Position numbers and translations under genes: made by a program
Assembly (NCBI GenBank): GCA_016081115.2
Contig: CM071930.1
Coordinates: 30,395,641 to 30,459,640, forward strand
Direction of reading: 5' to 3'
Length of the DNA stretch: 64,000 nt
Origin: Rehmannia glutinosa
Lineage: Eukaryota > Streptophyta > Magnoliopsida > Lamiales > Orobanchaceae
Shown here: piece after piece, positions 30,375 to 42,741 of the stretch
How positions within the stretch are numbered: the first letter of the stretch is position 1
Layout of the letters: every line of letters starts with the position of its first letter
The notes under the pieces: model-generated
Told to the model about the DNA's origin: nothing
Database searches by the model: none
What the model saw: only the letters and a program-made list of their open reading frames with translations

Positions 30375-31169
30375 TAGTGATGGCATGAGGTGGGTCTCAG
30401 ATGGGTTTGGCTAAATCCGGGACCCGTGCCGAAAGAAAAAATTAGACCCGAGACCCCCCGATCTTAAGTATCACCCCACCCTACCTTGGATCCACGACCT
30501 AGCAGTTCTATTCGCGGACCCGCTATTGACTGATTTGTAAGTTAATACTCAGCTTCCTAATGCTTCTCAAGGTTCAGAAAAACTGAGCTATTATTCACTT
30601 AAGTCTAGTGACTGTTTAAATTGTTTGGCTACTTAAATTTGACCTTTACATTAAGCCTCAAGTCGTTAAGAATAATAATTGAATAAATTATTAATTCGAA
30701 CACTAAATTAAAAAAATACATTCGCATTTGGAGAAGATGATTCAAGACTTCAAGCGAGTAAATTTGTCAAACAAAAACTATTATTTATAAAAGACTAAAT
30801 TTCAAGAATGCAAATTACTTATACTTAAAATCCATCATTCAAAATCATCTTGACTTGGCTGCCAAATTAATATCAATGAAAACAACATATATACAACTAG
30901 TCCACCAACAAAACAGAGACAGATAGTGGTGAAGTTGCAAAGAATTAGAGAGAAATTCACTAGGTTTAATTCATGTAGTTGCATATGACTAGCGAGTCCT
31001 CTAATAATTATATTTTTAGGTGGATCTGTTACCCACCCTGGACCCGATGGGTTTTCAAAAATGGGACTTGTAACTCGCCTTGGGACCTACTTTACTGGGT
31101 TTAGACCTGCCCCCAAGGGGACGGGTTTAATACGGGGCCATGTTTTAATCCGCCCCAATGCCATCCCTA
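30375..31169. mobile_element. hAT-like non-autonomous element
   Basis: The ends are inverted: the left starts TAGTGATGGCATGAGGTGGG, and the reverse complement of the right end starts TAGGGATGGCATTGGGGCGG. The flanking 8-mers tgtctgcc (30367-30374) and cgtcagcc (31170-31177) match at 6 of 8 positions, as expected for an aged 8-bp hAT duplication. The 795-bp interior is non-coding and has G-rich and C-rich subterminal motifs (ggacccg, gggtctcag). Removing it joins subtilase coding sequence. Confidence 0.7.
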
Positions 31170-31690
31170 CGTCAGCCTCAAAATCGCGATTGGTTCTAGT
31201 GGCAGCAACATGTATGATCCATGGGGCAACATTCCCAATTGTTGGAGAAGAAGGACCATAACTCCCAGCACTGCATACCACAATGATGCCCTACTCCACA
31301 ACATGAAAAGCCCCGATAGAAATTATATCATTGGAATAATATGGAATTTAGGTGGTGAAGCAAGCGATATGATAATACATCAACCCTATCAACAATTGTA
31401 TCATCGATAACTTTGAGAATGGCTAATCCGGAGCACTCTGCGGTTTCATAGCCATGGAAATAGGATACACAACTATTCTAGAACCCAATGTGCCCCCTCT
31501 CACGGTCCCTCTAGCTAGGTCGTAATAAGATGCATCGAAACCTGTCTCCCACCGCAGTTGATGCAACATGTGTACCATGACCATTACCATCTAATGGAGT
31601 GTTGAATTCATCATAATACATTGCTTTGGTCAATTTCCTAATGAAACACGTTTTACTAAGTAAGAAGGTCATGATTGTTGATTTAAGCTT
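31170..31690 (-). pseudogene. Subtilisin-like protease, 5'-side exon (part 1 of split gene)
   Basis: The minus strand reads AMYYDEFNTPLDGNGHGTHV (catalytic His in GHGTHVAST), then ARGTVRGGTLGSRI, SAPD*AILKVIDDTIVDRVD, a region like the family's DPIAIGAFHAVEKGI, VVCSAGSYGPSSPTIGN and VAPWIIHVAATRTNRDFEAD. This is the S8 catalytic domain of a plant subtilase between the catalytic His and the PA domain. Frameshifts near 31500 and 31300 and stops (for example at about 31419) make it a pseudogene. It ends at the hAT-like insertion. The sequence then continues, across the hAT element and E1, into 7775-6955, which has the same orientation and the next part of the protein. Confidence 0.82.
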
Positions 31691-33695
31691 AGGAAGATAG
31701 TGGATTGAAGTTGATTCTCAAGTCCTTGTAAACGTGGTGACTAATCAAAAGCAAGGGAGGTGGAGGTCCCTACTGTTAAGTTGGTTCTATGCCAACGAAT
31801 CAAGTATTCTAGACTAGGATATTGCGTTGTTTTTTATTGTTTTGGAGTAGTTTAAGTTCAATTTGTAACGGTAGGTGTCGTTAGCGAGTTAATACATATG
31901 ATGGTAGCTGAGGGCAGTGCAAAACAATAAAAAAACGTGTTTGGTTGGATGAAAGTGCATTTCAAGAAGGGAAGAAACATGAAAAGATTGGAAATTGCAC
32001 GGGCGATGCAGCGCCCGACACCAAATGTTACAGCGCATGGGTCCAAAAATGAGCAGAGAATTTATCTAGTTGGTGCTACAGTGTGTTGTGACATGCTGAA
32101 CAAGGAAAGCTTTTATTAACATGTTTTTGACGGATTTAGGGCTATAAATATGAGAAGTGACGAATGAATTAAGGGTTGGACATTTTCTCAAGCACTACGG
32201 ACGACTAAGAATATGGAGACATAGTTTGGGATGACAATCAAAGGAAAATATACAGAATCCATCGAGATGTATAATTACTTTTTCATGAGTTTTGGTACAT
32301 CTATTATGAGCTAAACTTTATTTTCTAGGGGATTGATGTAACCAACGATTGAACCTATGTTTTGATATTCTAGTTATTGATTGGTATGTTATTAAATCTA
32401 TTTATGCTATTTGGATTGTTTGCTTCTGGATTATCTGAGCAACAGTTTAGATTGTTTGGTGTATTTGATTTCAAACTTGAGAAAAGTAATTGAACACATG
32501 CCCATATAATATCATAACTTTGGGTTTTATTGAACTGAGAAGTTTATGAATCTTTCGAAGTTCTTGAAAGAATATTCATTGAGCATATTAGAGTTTAATT
32601 TATGATTTTTATAGAGATATTGAAATAAAGGTTGAAACACAGAATCACTCAGCACTCGAGAGATGAAGTGATTACGGTAGGAATATTAGGCTTATAGATT
32701 AGTAACATATGATTAATAAATTGGATTGATAACATAGGAAAAACTAGATGAATCAACTCTCTAGAATTCATACTTCATAAGTGTTTGATAAATTGTCTGA
32801 ACAAGCTCTTAATAATTGTAGGGTTAGTTTTAGTTTAATCAAAACTATCTTTGTTCGATTATCTAGATAGAGTTAAGCTATTATAATTATAATACTTAGT
32901 ATAAATTTGATATCAATACATGTGGAGACGACAACCTACTCTCTAATTTATACTAAAACATGATACCTTACTCTTGCGATTAACAGAGCCACCCCAAAGA
33001 GAAGTCATTGAGGGCGACGACATAGGACCAACGATTTTGAGGGCAGGGCAATTTTACATAAGCTTTTATATAATATATATGTATACATATTTTATTAAGT
33101 TGTTTATAGCGGTCCAAAAAAATTAAAATTACCCAGTGTCTTATCTCTTTCAAAATTGTTCAGAAAATTTAATTTAACATCTAAAATCAAAATAAAAGAA
33201 CCGTTGTTTTTTTTCTCATTTAGATTCTATTTATACTTGAGAACAAATCTAGTAAATTATATGCAAAGTGTACGTATGTAAAATATTTATTTGTAATTTT
33301 TTATAAGGGCCCCTTTTTATCTTTTGACCATGGTCCCCGAAATAGTCAGGACCTACGCTAGTTTCTACATTGGTTAATGCAAATTAGGAATAGGTTCAAG
33401 GAGAAAGAAGTCAAGGTTACACACATATATTAGAAAGGAGACAAAGGTTTGCCAAGCACGGGTCAGATGCAAATGGCTTCAATGAGAGTTATAAAATGAT
33501 CTTAGATCAAAGAACAACAATTGTAAAGTTTTCCTTTATACTTTGTATGGCCGAAACAGTACTTCGAATTGTTTAGCTTCATAAGAATTTGGAAAAGTAG
33601 CATTTTTATTTCTTCCATAAAAATGATAAACATTTAATAGCTTTTCTAAGTCTTGTAAACTTTTGAAGTATAAATAATATTTTAAACTGAATTCG
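31691..33695. other. AT-rich intergenic DNA
   Basis: No gene is recognised over two kilobases. A possible scrap of plant LINE RNase H (IEVDSQVLVNVVTNQKQ, plus strand, about 31693-31790) is the only coding-like signal, and it is weak. The short frames at 31858-32119 show no family similarity. 33000-33360 contains repeated G/C patches (gggcg, gggccc) of unknown nature. Confidence 0.5.
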
Positions 33696-33714
33696 AATAA
33701 TAATAATAATAATA

Positions 33715-33781
<67 letters not shown>
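33696..33781. repeat. (AAT)n microsatellite, left block
   Basis: About 28 AAT units with one slippage (aataaataat near 33712). Confidence 0.95.
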
Positions 33782-33954
33782 GAGAATGTCTTATGTGAGA
33801 CCGTCACATGGACTTAAGTTCGTGAGACGCATCCTACAATACACAAATTACATGGGTCTTTTTAATGGGTTTGGGTTTGGGTTCAAATTTTATTTACATA
33901 TAGGATCCGTCTCATGACAAATACCCATGAGACCGTCTCATACAAGTTTTTGCC
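33782..33954. mobile_element. MITE-like element between two AAT microsatellites
   Basis: This 173-bp element has inverted ends: the left contains cttatgtgagaccgtcacat, and the reverse complement of the right contains cttgtatgagacggtctcat. Shared internal copies of 'gagacg' and 'catgggt' occur. It is non-coding. Similar 'gagaccgtctca' repeats are abundant in Lamiales genomes, from memory. It is bounded on both sides by AAT repeats. Confidence 0.6.
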
Positions 33955-33997
<43 letters not shown>

Positions 33998-33998
33998 G
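33955..33998. repeat. (AAT)n microsatellite, right block
   Basis: About 14-15 AAT units, in the same phase type as the left block, directly after the MITE-like element. Confidence 0.95.
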
Positions 33999-34342
33999 GT
34001 AATGCATATTTTGGAGGCACTGAGCAAGAAGAATAAACAGTTTGCAATTTTTAAATAGAGCAGACAAGTGGGTCGGGCCAACCTGGCTTGGTACTGGCCG
34101 GCCAGGCCAACAATAACCTTTGGGTCAGGCTGCATTGACCCGAAATATCTGCGGACCTCTATTTTTTGTTAAAAATATATATTATTAAGTTTATTTGAAG
34201 TATACATTAGATTATATTACTTTCTAGAACATGAGAGTGTAACTTTTATATTATTTTAAGTAATAAATTAATTAATTTAATATGAATTCACTAAAAATTA
34301 TATTAAACCTCTAACTTTTAGTTACTTTAGTTAAAATATATA
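33999..34342. other. Intergenic AT-rich DNA
   Basis: No gene. It includes a GC-rich patch with 'gggtcgggccaacctggc' and 'ggccggccaggcc' (34070-34125), which resembles subterminal sequence of hAT-type repeats but lacks detectable ends. Confidence 0.4.
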
Positions 34343-35169
34343 GGGAAAAGGACATGAAATACCCCATTTTCCATACCCAATCCCTGCACAATACCAACCA
34401 TGGCCGGTTCTTTCATAAATATACCAGATCAGGCCCAGTTCTTTCACAAATATACCAGATCCAGTAAATTGGGAACAAAAATACCGGACCAGGACTGGCT
34501 CTTCAGCGTATTGCAATATTTCCTCTCCAAAAATTACGGTGCTGATCAAAACAACATCTCTGATCAAAAATACAATTCTCCCATCCCAAATATTAACGAA
34601 GAACAGAAGAAACACAGAGATACGAGGAAACAAATCGAGAGAAAAATACTGGACTGTTCGGGATCGCAATTCAAGCTCAATATCAAGAGGAAGAAGAAGA
34701 CCAAAACAGGTAACAAAACGCGATCTGTTTATCTTGTTCTGAGAATACCTTGTTTAGATATATTTCATGATTTCACAGATAGAAATTTAGGATTCAATGT
34801 GTATTGATTGACATTGACATTGAATTGAACCAGTAATTTTGCATGCAAATCGAAAAACCTAACAGTTGGGAGATTTAAAATGCTTATTTTGTTCGAATTA
34901 TGATCCAAAATTCTACAAAAATTGTTTCTCATGATTATCTACAAATAAATCGTGTGAATCTGGAAAAAACTGAATGCAGTACATTACGTGATTGTTTCAC
35001 ATATGTTTCGTTCTTGTTTCACATATGTTTCTTTTATGTTTCACAATTGTTTCGTTTGCCTAATACAGAACATTGCTTCTTGACGTACATAAACATTGTT
35101 TCATACATGTTTCATTTATGTTTCTTATATGTTTCACTTAGCCAACTTTTCATTGAATTCTGCAGTTGC
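34343..35169 (+). other. Putative MULE 5' end and leader
   Basis: 'gggaaaaggacatgaaatac' at 34343 looks like a Mutator-like terminal repeat, and the transposase starts 830 bp later in the same orientation. The matching right terminal repeat was not found within 50900-52100. The part at 34990-35150 is built of degenerate ATGTTTC-containing repeats (tgtttcacatatgtttc) and ends in 'tgcag' just before the coding part, consistent with an intron. Confidence 0.4.
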
Positions 35170-35600
35170 ATGGAGAATATCCCAGTTGTCGTATACCACA
35201 ACGGACAATGGGGAGAAAATAGAGAGTATAGGAGTTTTGAGATAACAAGAATACTCATTCCAATGGGCAGCACATTCAGCCCATTAAAGGAAATATTAGA
35301 ACAACAAATCCAATACAAAAAAGATGCGAAGCTATGCAGATTAGATATAAATTGACAGAGACTCTGCCACCATTGAAGATTGAAAGTAATTACAATCTAA
35401 AATTCTACCTGGAAGTGAAAAGTAAAGTAACGGACTGGATGAGTTTCCTTTGTGCGTAGACATAGTAAGAAAGGAATCGAGCTTAGAAATAACAACACAA
35501 CAAAATGTAACAGAAGGAACGAGCAGCATGTCCATAGAGAGCTCACCGAAGGAAAACATGGGCCAAAGCACGATTGACTACATCGACTATGCAAACCTCA
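35170..35600 (+). pseudogene. MULE (MuDR-type) transposase, N-terminal part
   Basis: From ATG 35170 the frame reads MENIPVVVYHNGQWGENREY and RRSFEITRIL-like sequence to LCRLDIN (stop at 35353-35355). A shift then brings LPPLKIESNYNLKFYLEVKS, LCVDIVRKESSLEIT and STIDYIDYAN up to the E3 insertion. This matches the non-catalytic N-terminal region of plant MURA-like transposases. The frame on the far side of E3 (49661) continues directly with LISRNVVGEEDTTEIQES, so E3 interrupts one coding sequence. Confidence 0.78.
35596..35600. repeat. Target site duplication CCTCA (left, E3)
   Basis: CCTCA precedes the LTR start and recurs at 49656-49660. Confidence 0.95.
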
Positions 35601-37139
35601 TGTTAGGAATTTTATTGTTTAGATTTTGATGAATGCCATGTAAAACTTAGAATAGAAAGTTGGCACCCCAATTTCTTGTTGTAAAATGCATTGTAACAAT
35701 AAGAGCGAGCCAAAGCCGAGTTAAGTCGCCTACGCCCTAACATGCAAGAAGACAATCAAGACGGAAGGAAGACTACGCTTTGAGACAAATGAGTATGACA
35801 AAGAAGAGTAGACAGAACTCTCTTGGAGAAGCGCTAAGATGCACTGAGTGGAGCATCGATCAAGTCAACTCAAGAAAAGCCAAGTCTCAAGTTGAAGTGA
35901 CAAGAGTCATCCATGATTGGAAGTCGACTCTAAGTCACCTGGGAAAGCAAGAAAATGCAATCAAGTCGAGATAATCGTAAAAGAACCATTGCACGAAATC
36001 AAGAGATTTACTTAAACAAGTAATATCTCCATACCACCTTTCTCGAGTGCTCGGTCCCGAAGCGTGCAAAAGGAATGAACCAATGGGAAGCACTACACCA
36101 TGTCGAACTCGAAAAGGTGATAGAACAATTCATACGAGGAAATGGCAATTCCAAGAACTCGCAACAAGACAAGCCAACGATCGCAAAGTGACTTTCAAAA
36201 ATAAGCCTATCTCTTCAACGGGCAAATTTTTGAAAGTTCACTATAAAAGGCCGAGGAGTTTGTTTGAGAAGAAGGATGACACACATGTGAGATATACAAG
36301 CATATTAGAAAAACTGAAATATTCTCAATCCTCAAGCCTACATTACGAAGTACATCAATCCAACACTCACCGTGAAGGAAAGAGAACTTCAATCGTTGAA
36401 GAGGAAACTTTTGATTTAAAAGGGGTCTACATTCCAGGAAGGATTGTAGAAAGGTTCAAGGTTGAACCAAGTCTTAAGCTTTTGGAGGGCTTCGTGATCA
36501 AATCCAAAGAGCTTGAGCAAGTGAGATGTAGTAACAAAGCTGCTGCCCTGTGAAGAATCTCGAGTCGTCGAGAAGCCACCGAAAGTGATCAAGGCGTCTC
36601 GGCATCGAGTCCCTAAGGATCAAGTCGGCCGTTGTGATCAAGACTTGTATCGGGTCATTACCACTTTGTAAACCGATCATTACTTAGTGGATTCCTCTAG
36701 GAGTTGGAGAAGAGAGGAGTAGAAGAATTACCCCATCTTGAACCTCTATAAAAACTTCTTTGTGTCATTTACTTTTCAAAGACTTTAATTCTAGCATTTT
36801 TAACTCGCTTATATCTGTGATAAATTTGCTATCCACTTGATAATTCATAAGTACTAAATCAAGCTCTAAAATCTTGCTTAATCAAACTTAAGGGTGTTAA
36901 GTCTTCCAATGAAAACAAAACCACAATTGAGTCAAATTATAGCCAACAAATTGAGTTACTCCATCAACAGCTCAAATGAGTCTCATGAGAGATTAACTCT
37001 CTTGAGTGACTAATTCATTGTCTATCAAGGACACAAATGTGGAATCAACTCGTATATTTAAAAGGACTAAATCGAAAATTTGGTAAGGTTTATTCAACCC
37101 CCCTTCTAAACCTTACACTTACACCCCTTGGGACCTACA
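35601..37139 (+). repeat. 5' LTR of E3
   Basis: TGTTAGGAATTTTATTG to GGGACCTACA, paired with 48103-49655. The TATA box is at 36241-36250. It is clearly related to the E1 LTR. Confidence 0.95.
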
Positions 37140-37141
37140 AG

Positions 37142-37153
37142 TGGTATCGGAGC
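37142..37153 (+). other. Primer binding site of E3 (variant)
   Basis: 'tggtatcggagc' differs from the E1 PBS only by CAG to CGG. It would mispair with initiator tRNA-Met at one position, or it is a sequencing error. Confidence 0.85.
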
Positions 37154-37270
37154 GGTTGGTTCATTGAACCCTCCGCACCGGTTAGTTCTTGAACTAGATC
37201 TCCAAACTTTTCAAAGTCTGCTTTAGTACTTAAATTTTCAAAACTCTTTTTATCATTAAAAGTTATTATC

Positions 37271-39460
37271 ATGGAAGCAAATTAAACACGCATCCCTATG
37301 TTCACTATTGAAGAATTTGATGATTGGAAAATACGTATGCGGGCTCATCTATCAAAGATTACATGATGAGATGTGGATAGTGATAGAAGATGGGCCTCTG
37401 CAAATATTAAAGGTGAACACAAACATGCGAAGAGTTGCGGTGAAGGAGAAGAAGATCTTTGCTCCCGGACCGTCATGGTTGAAAAACCAAGAACCGAGTG
37501 GACAAATGATGACAGAAAAAGATACAACCTGGACAATGTAGCCAAGGACATCCTTTACAAAACCTTGGACAAAGCCATGTTCAATAAAGTCAAATCATGC
37601 AAAACGGCTAAGGAAATTTGGGACAAGTGACATTGATTTGTGAAGGCTCGGAGCAAATCAAAGAAAACAAATTATCAGGTGGTTGTACGAAATTTGAAAA
37701 CTTCAAAATGATCTCGGGAGAAAACCTGGATCAACTGGATGCTCGGTTCACGAAAATCACAAATGAGTATGTCTGTACTTGGAAAGGAATATACACGATG
37801 AAAAATGTGTATGAAGATCCTAAAAGTCTTCCACCAATGGGAAATGAAGGTCATGGCACCGAGACATTCCATGGACCTATCAAAGACATCCAACCATGAA
37901 CTATTCTCGGACCTCAAAGCCTACGAGTTTGAGTGAGAAGAAAAGACCAGGAAGAGACAAATTGTACCCAAAACAAATTTGCTCTAATTGTTAAAGATGG
38001 GAAGAGAGCCGAGGTCAAAGAAGTCATTGACCCGGAAGAAATAGCCCGATGGTTAAAAGGTTCAACAAGTTCTTCAATAAGAACTACAAGAAAGGGAAGG
38101 GTGAATCTTCCGAGAAGACACTCAGCTCCCCCAAATCAAGGGAAGACAAGCCAACCAAGAGAACGATCATCAAAAAGTTGAGTATCAAAGGGTGACAACT
38201 CAAGAATGGAAAGAGTCGATCAAAAAGTCAATATATATGTTGGAACTGTAGACAACCAGGTCACTATGCCATTGATCGCTCATATCCTGTAGTCAACAAG
38301 TACAGGGATGAAGAAGAAAGAAAGATCTTCGAGAAAGAAGACGAAAAAGAAAAAGGCAATGATGGTGCAGAGATCACGAGACAACCAAGTCACGAGAGAC
38401 ATCGATTCGAGAGCAAGAAGTGACTACTCAAGTGACTCAAGAAGAAGCCCTGATCCGCTTGATGGCCAAGGAACAAGATCAACCCGACCAAGAAGATGAG
38501 GTACAATCTAACTCATCAAACTCGGACACTAGTGATAGTGATCGTGACACACACACTTCATCACCCACTCGATCTTTATGATTCATTAGGCAAAATGATG
38601 AAAGATTTTGAACACATTAAATCCTCACACACACTATTGAATGAGGAAAACAAATTACTCAAAAGTCAAAACTCAAAGTGACTAAGGAGCCGAGTACTCT
38701 AAGTCAAATAGCCGATGAGAATAAAAGTTTAAAGGTGAAAATGCTAAATTAATGGCGTAAATTGTGCTATAGAAAAGAGGAGAATGACCTCAAGAATGTT
38801 ATTGCCTCATTCACTAAGGCATCTAAATCATTGGATGATCTTATTATGAGTCAAAGAGAATGTGGAGACAAGACAGCTTAGGATTTAATTCCTCTGTGCT
38901 ATGTCGGACCTCAAGAGTAATTTTGGAAAAAGAATCTTCAAGTCATGAAGAATCAAAAATCCAAAACTCTAAATGTTGCACACACTTTCACTCCAAAGCA
39001 CAATAATAAGCAAACCGGCATTGGTTATAAAGGAAAAGGAAAACAACCGATTGAGTGCGCTGAAAGGACAAATGAGAAAAGATTGATCGAGTCCTCAAAG
39101 AAACTCCAAACAGTAAAAATACTCAGTAAAGAAGAAGCGAGCCACCAAAACCCCGAAAATCCATAAAAGAAATACAAATGATGGGAATGGTAGAAAATAT
39201 CCAAGCCAAGTGATTGGAATAATGTGAACTATCAAAGATAGACTTATGGAATATAAGCCCAAATGGCAAAGGCCTAGAACTCAAAGAAAGGCCATTCCAA
39301 AAGTATAAGAGCTTTCATCAAAGACACATATGCACCTAGGCACTACACTCAAAAACACCACAATTACCTAAGGAAGGCAATTGCTAAAACACATATGCAG
39401 CATACGACAAAAGAGACAATCGTATGAACCTAGAATCCCCAAGCAATTTGCCAGGATTAA
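37271..39460 (+). pseudogene. gag: Gag (E3), heavily frame-broken
   Basis: The ATG at 37271 aligns with the E1 start, but codon 5 reads TAA. Recognisable blocks are FTIEEFDDWKIR, NLDNVAKDILYKTLDKAMFN, VKSCKTAKEIWDK (37510-37625), the zinc knuckle CWNCRQPGHYAID with its last Cys changed to Arg (about 38240-38280; 'gactgt' in E1 is 'gatcgc' here), MMKDFEHIKSSHTLLNEENK (38596) and YEPRIPKQFARINYDYGTDR (39420). At least eight frame changes occur in 2.2 kb. Confidence 0.8.
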
Positions 39461-42400
39461 TTATGATTATGGCACTGATAGATGGCAACCCCTTAGAGTC
39501 AAATCTTTTGGCTATAGGTTGGTTGGATCATCTTACAATTCTAACCCCTCAGACCTGCACAAGTATGGGTACCTAAAACTTAATTTCCTTGATTGCGGGT
39601 TCAAGGAACAATGAGTGCCAAGGAACCTGGTACATGGATAGTGGTTGTTCCGGACACATGACAGAAATAAGAGAAATCATGTCAAAATTCAAGGAAGTTA
39701 AAGGAGCAAAAGTCATATTTGGAGGAAATGAAGCTCTGGCGAAATAAGAGGCATTGGATCCATCAAGAAGAATGGATTAGAAATCACAGATGTTGCATAT
39801 GTTGAAGGACTAAACTTCAATTTACTAAGCATCGATCAACTCGTGACAAGGGCTACAATGTTGGATTCAACATGGATATATGCCAAATCAAAGATATTGA
39901 ATCAAATGAAGTGGTGCTTTGCAAGGATGTAGACAGAAAAATATGTATGTAGTGGATTGGTCAATCGCAACACCCAAAGACTGCCTCTACTAAAAAGAGT
40001 ACAAATTGAATCAAGTTGGTAGTGTGGCACAAAAAGCCGAGTCACCCGATTTCAAAACAATTAACAAGTCGGCAAGAAGTCATCTTGTGGAAGGACTTCC
40101 GGACTCGAGATACAAGAAGGAGAGTATATGTGACGCATGTCGAAGGGAAAACAAATCAAGTCGTCATTCAAGGAAAAGACATGCCCATCCTCAACAAGAA
40201 TATTGCATCCGCTTCATATGGATCTATTTGGCCCAAAGGAACCTGCGCAAAGTGGAAAGAAATACACCTTGGTGGTAGTAGATGACTACTCAAGATATAC
40301 ATGGACAATATTCATGTGTAAGAAGAAAGAAACTCTACAAAAACTACCACAAATGATGAAAAGGATTCAAAACGAGAAGAGTCAAACCATTATCAAAATA
40401 AGATCGACAGAGGAACCGAGTTTGTCAATGGAATAATAACTCGATATTGTATTGAGAATGGTATTGGTCATGAACTATCAAGACAAGGACTCCACAAAGA
40501 ATGGAGTTGCGAGAAAGAAGAAATAGAACCCTCAAAGAAGCGGCAAAGGACCATGTTAGTGAAGCGAGTTACCAAAAAGATTTTGGGCTGAAGCAATCAA
40601 CACACACTTTTGCTACACTCAAACAGATGTATGATAAATAGACAAATGACAAAGACTCCTATGAGATCTGGATCGAAGAAAACCAAATGTTGCATATTTC
40701 GAGAATATTTGGATGTAAATGCTTCATCCACAACAATGACAAAGACAATCTAAAGGCTTTTGATGCTAAAGTGATGAAGGTATCTTCTTAGGATACTCAA
40801 ATTTAAAAGCAAAGCCTACAGAATACTCAACAAAAGGACTATGGTTGCGAGAAGAATCCATTCATGTGGTGTTTGATGAGCCAAATATAAATGGAGAAGA
40901 CATTGAAGAGTCACCGATAAGTCAATCATCCAACCATACGTAAGAGTCCCTATCTTTGTCAAGTTTGAAAATGGAATTATCAATTCGAAGAAGATGAGAT
41001 AACAATCTCAAAAACAAATGGAAAATTTGCGGCTAAGTGATTACGAGAGAGTCGACCCAAAGAACACAAAATACAAAGTAGATCAATCCAACTAACTTAC
41101 TCCAACTTTGATGTAAGATGGCCGAGAGACCATCCACGAACTTGTCATTAGAGATATAAGATAAGGTGTCAAGACAAGATCCGAACTCAACAAGAAGCCA
41201 TGTTCACATGCTTCATCTCGCAAATAGAGCCCAAATATGTGTCACAAGCATTGGACGACACACATTGGATTCAAGCTATGCAAGAAGAGGAGAATCGGTT
41301 TGAGAAATAAAGTATGGGAATTAGTGCAAAGACCCATACATCAAAATGTTATTGGAACCAAATGGGTGTTCGAAATAAGATGAACGAGGAAGGTTACGTG
41401 GTAAGAAACAAAGCAAGACTAGTAGCCAAAGGATATTGCCAAGAAGAAGGGATAGATTTTGATGAAACATTTGCCCCTGTAGCAAGATTGGAAGCTATAA
41501 GGATGTTTCTTGCCTATGCACTCACAAGAATTTCATTGTATATCGATGGATGTAAAAAGTGCATTCCTAAATGGTTTTTATTGGAAGAAGAAGTGTATGT
41601 TGAACAACCTCCAGGATTTGAACAGAAGACTCTTGGAGATAAGGTATACAAACTCAAGAAAGCTTTGTATGGATTGAAACAGGCACCCGAGCATGGTATG
41701 ATACCTTGTCACAATTCCTAACGATAATGGATTCACAAAAGGAAAAGTAGATAGAACACTTTTCGAAATTCAAGACAAGAAGAGTATTCTACTTGTTCAA
41801 ATATATGTTGATGACATCATCTTTGGATCCACAAACAAAGAGTCGTGTGTGAAAAGTTTTCAAACCTCATGCAAAGTAAATTTGAAATGAGCATGATGGG
41901 AGAGCCGACATTCTTCCTTGGACTCCAAGTGAAACATCCGAAGGATGGAACCTTCATAAGTCAAACAAAATACACCAGAGATTTAATGAAGAAGTTTGGT
42001 ATGGAGGAGAAGTCTTCGTAAAAATACCAATGAACACATCACAAAAATGGACATGGATGAAGATGGTAAGCCTGTAGATCAAACAAGATACGAGCACTTA
42101 TTGGATCATTGCTCTATCTCACAAAGAAGCGGGCCGGACATCACCTTTCTTTGTAGGTGTATGTGCAAGATTTCAATCTGCTCCAAAAGAGAGCCATATG
42201 ACAAAGCTAAGAGAATATTGAGATACTTGAAAGGAAGCCAAGAAGTAGGGCTATGGTATCCAAAGGAAGGTGGATTCAAGCTAATTGGCTATTCAGATTC
42301 TCGATCTTGGATGCACGAGTGACGGAAGAAGAGCACTTCGGCACATGTCAAATGCTAGGAAACAGTGATTTCTGGTTTAGCAAGAAGCAAAACTCAATAG

Positions 42401-42741
42401 CCACCTCTACAAATGAGGCGAGAATACATAGGCTCATGGCAAACTGTTGTGCCCAAGTCCTATGGATGAGACAAAGAATGAGAGACTATGAAGTTGAAGA
42501 AAAAGAAATTCCAATCATGTGTGATAACACAAGTGCAATTGCAATAACTCAAAATCCTGTGTTGCACTCAAGAACAAAACATATTGATGTCGATATCACT
42601 TCATAAGAGATCATGTTGAAAAGAAGGACATCATCCTGAATATATCTCAACGATAAACAACTAGCCGACATCTTCACAAAACCACTATGTGAGTCAAGAT
42701 TTGAAGAACTCAAGCATGAGTTGGGGCTAATTGAGCTGAGT
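39461..42741 (+). pseudogene. pol: pol (E3), heavily frame-broken
   Basis: In order: protease with DSGCSGHMT (about 39640; E1 has DSGCSRHMT), the pre-integrase region (39990-40150), integrase core blocks (LHMDLFGP near 40215, IRSTEEPSL-type sequence near 40405), RT (41350-41720: NKMNEEGYVVRNKARLVAKG, DETFAPVARLEAIR) and QIYVDDIIFGS near 41797-41830. RNase H blocks follow (GYSDS near 42283, SWFSKKQNSIATST near 42370, MCDNTSAIAITQNP near 42520). The pol stop is at about 42741 after LIELS. Domain order and spacing equal E1. Confidence 0.82.

Noticed and set aside
31170..31690. Functional subtilase gene
   Set aside because: Stops, frameshifts, a missing catalytic Ser exon and a 23-kb split exclude function.
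31693..31790. LINE RNase H scrap (IEVDSQVLVNVVTNQKQ)
   Set aside because: Only about 20 residues of weak similarity and no neighbouring LINE domains; mentioned but not called as a feature.
34400..34807. 135-codon plus-strand frame near the MULE left end
   Set aside because: No family similarity, low complexity, no conserved start; probably leader or intron sequence.
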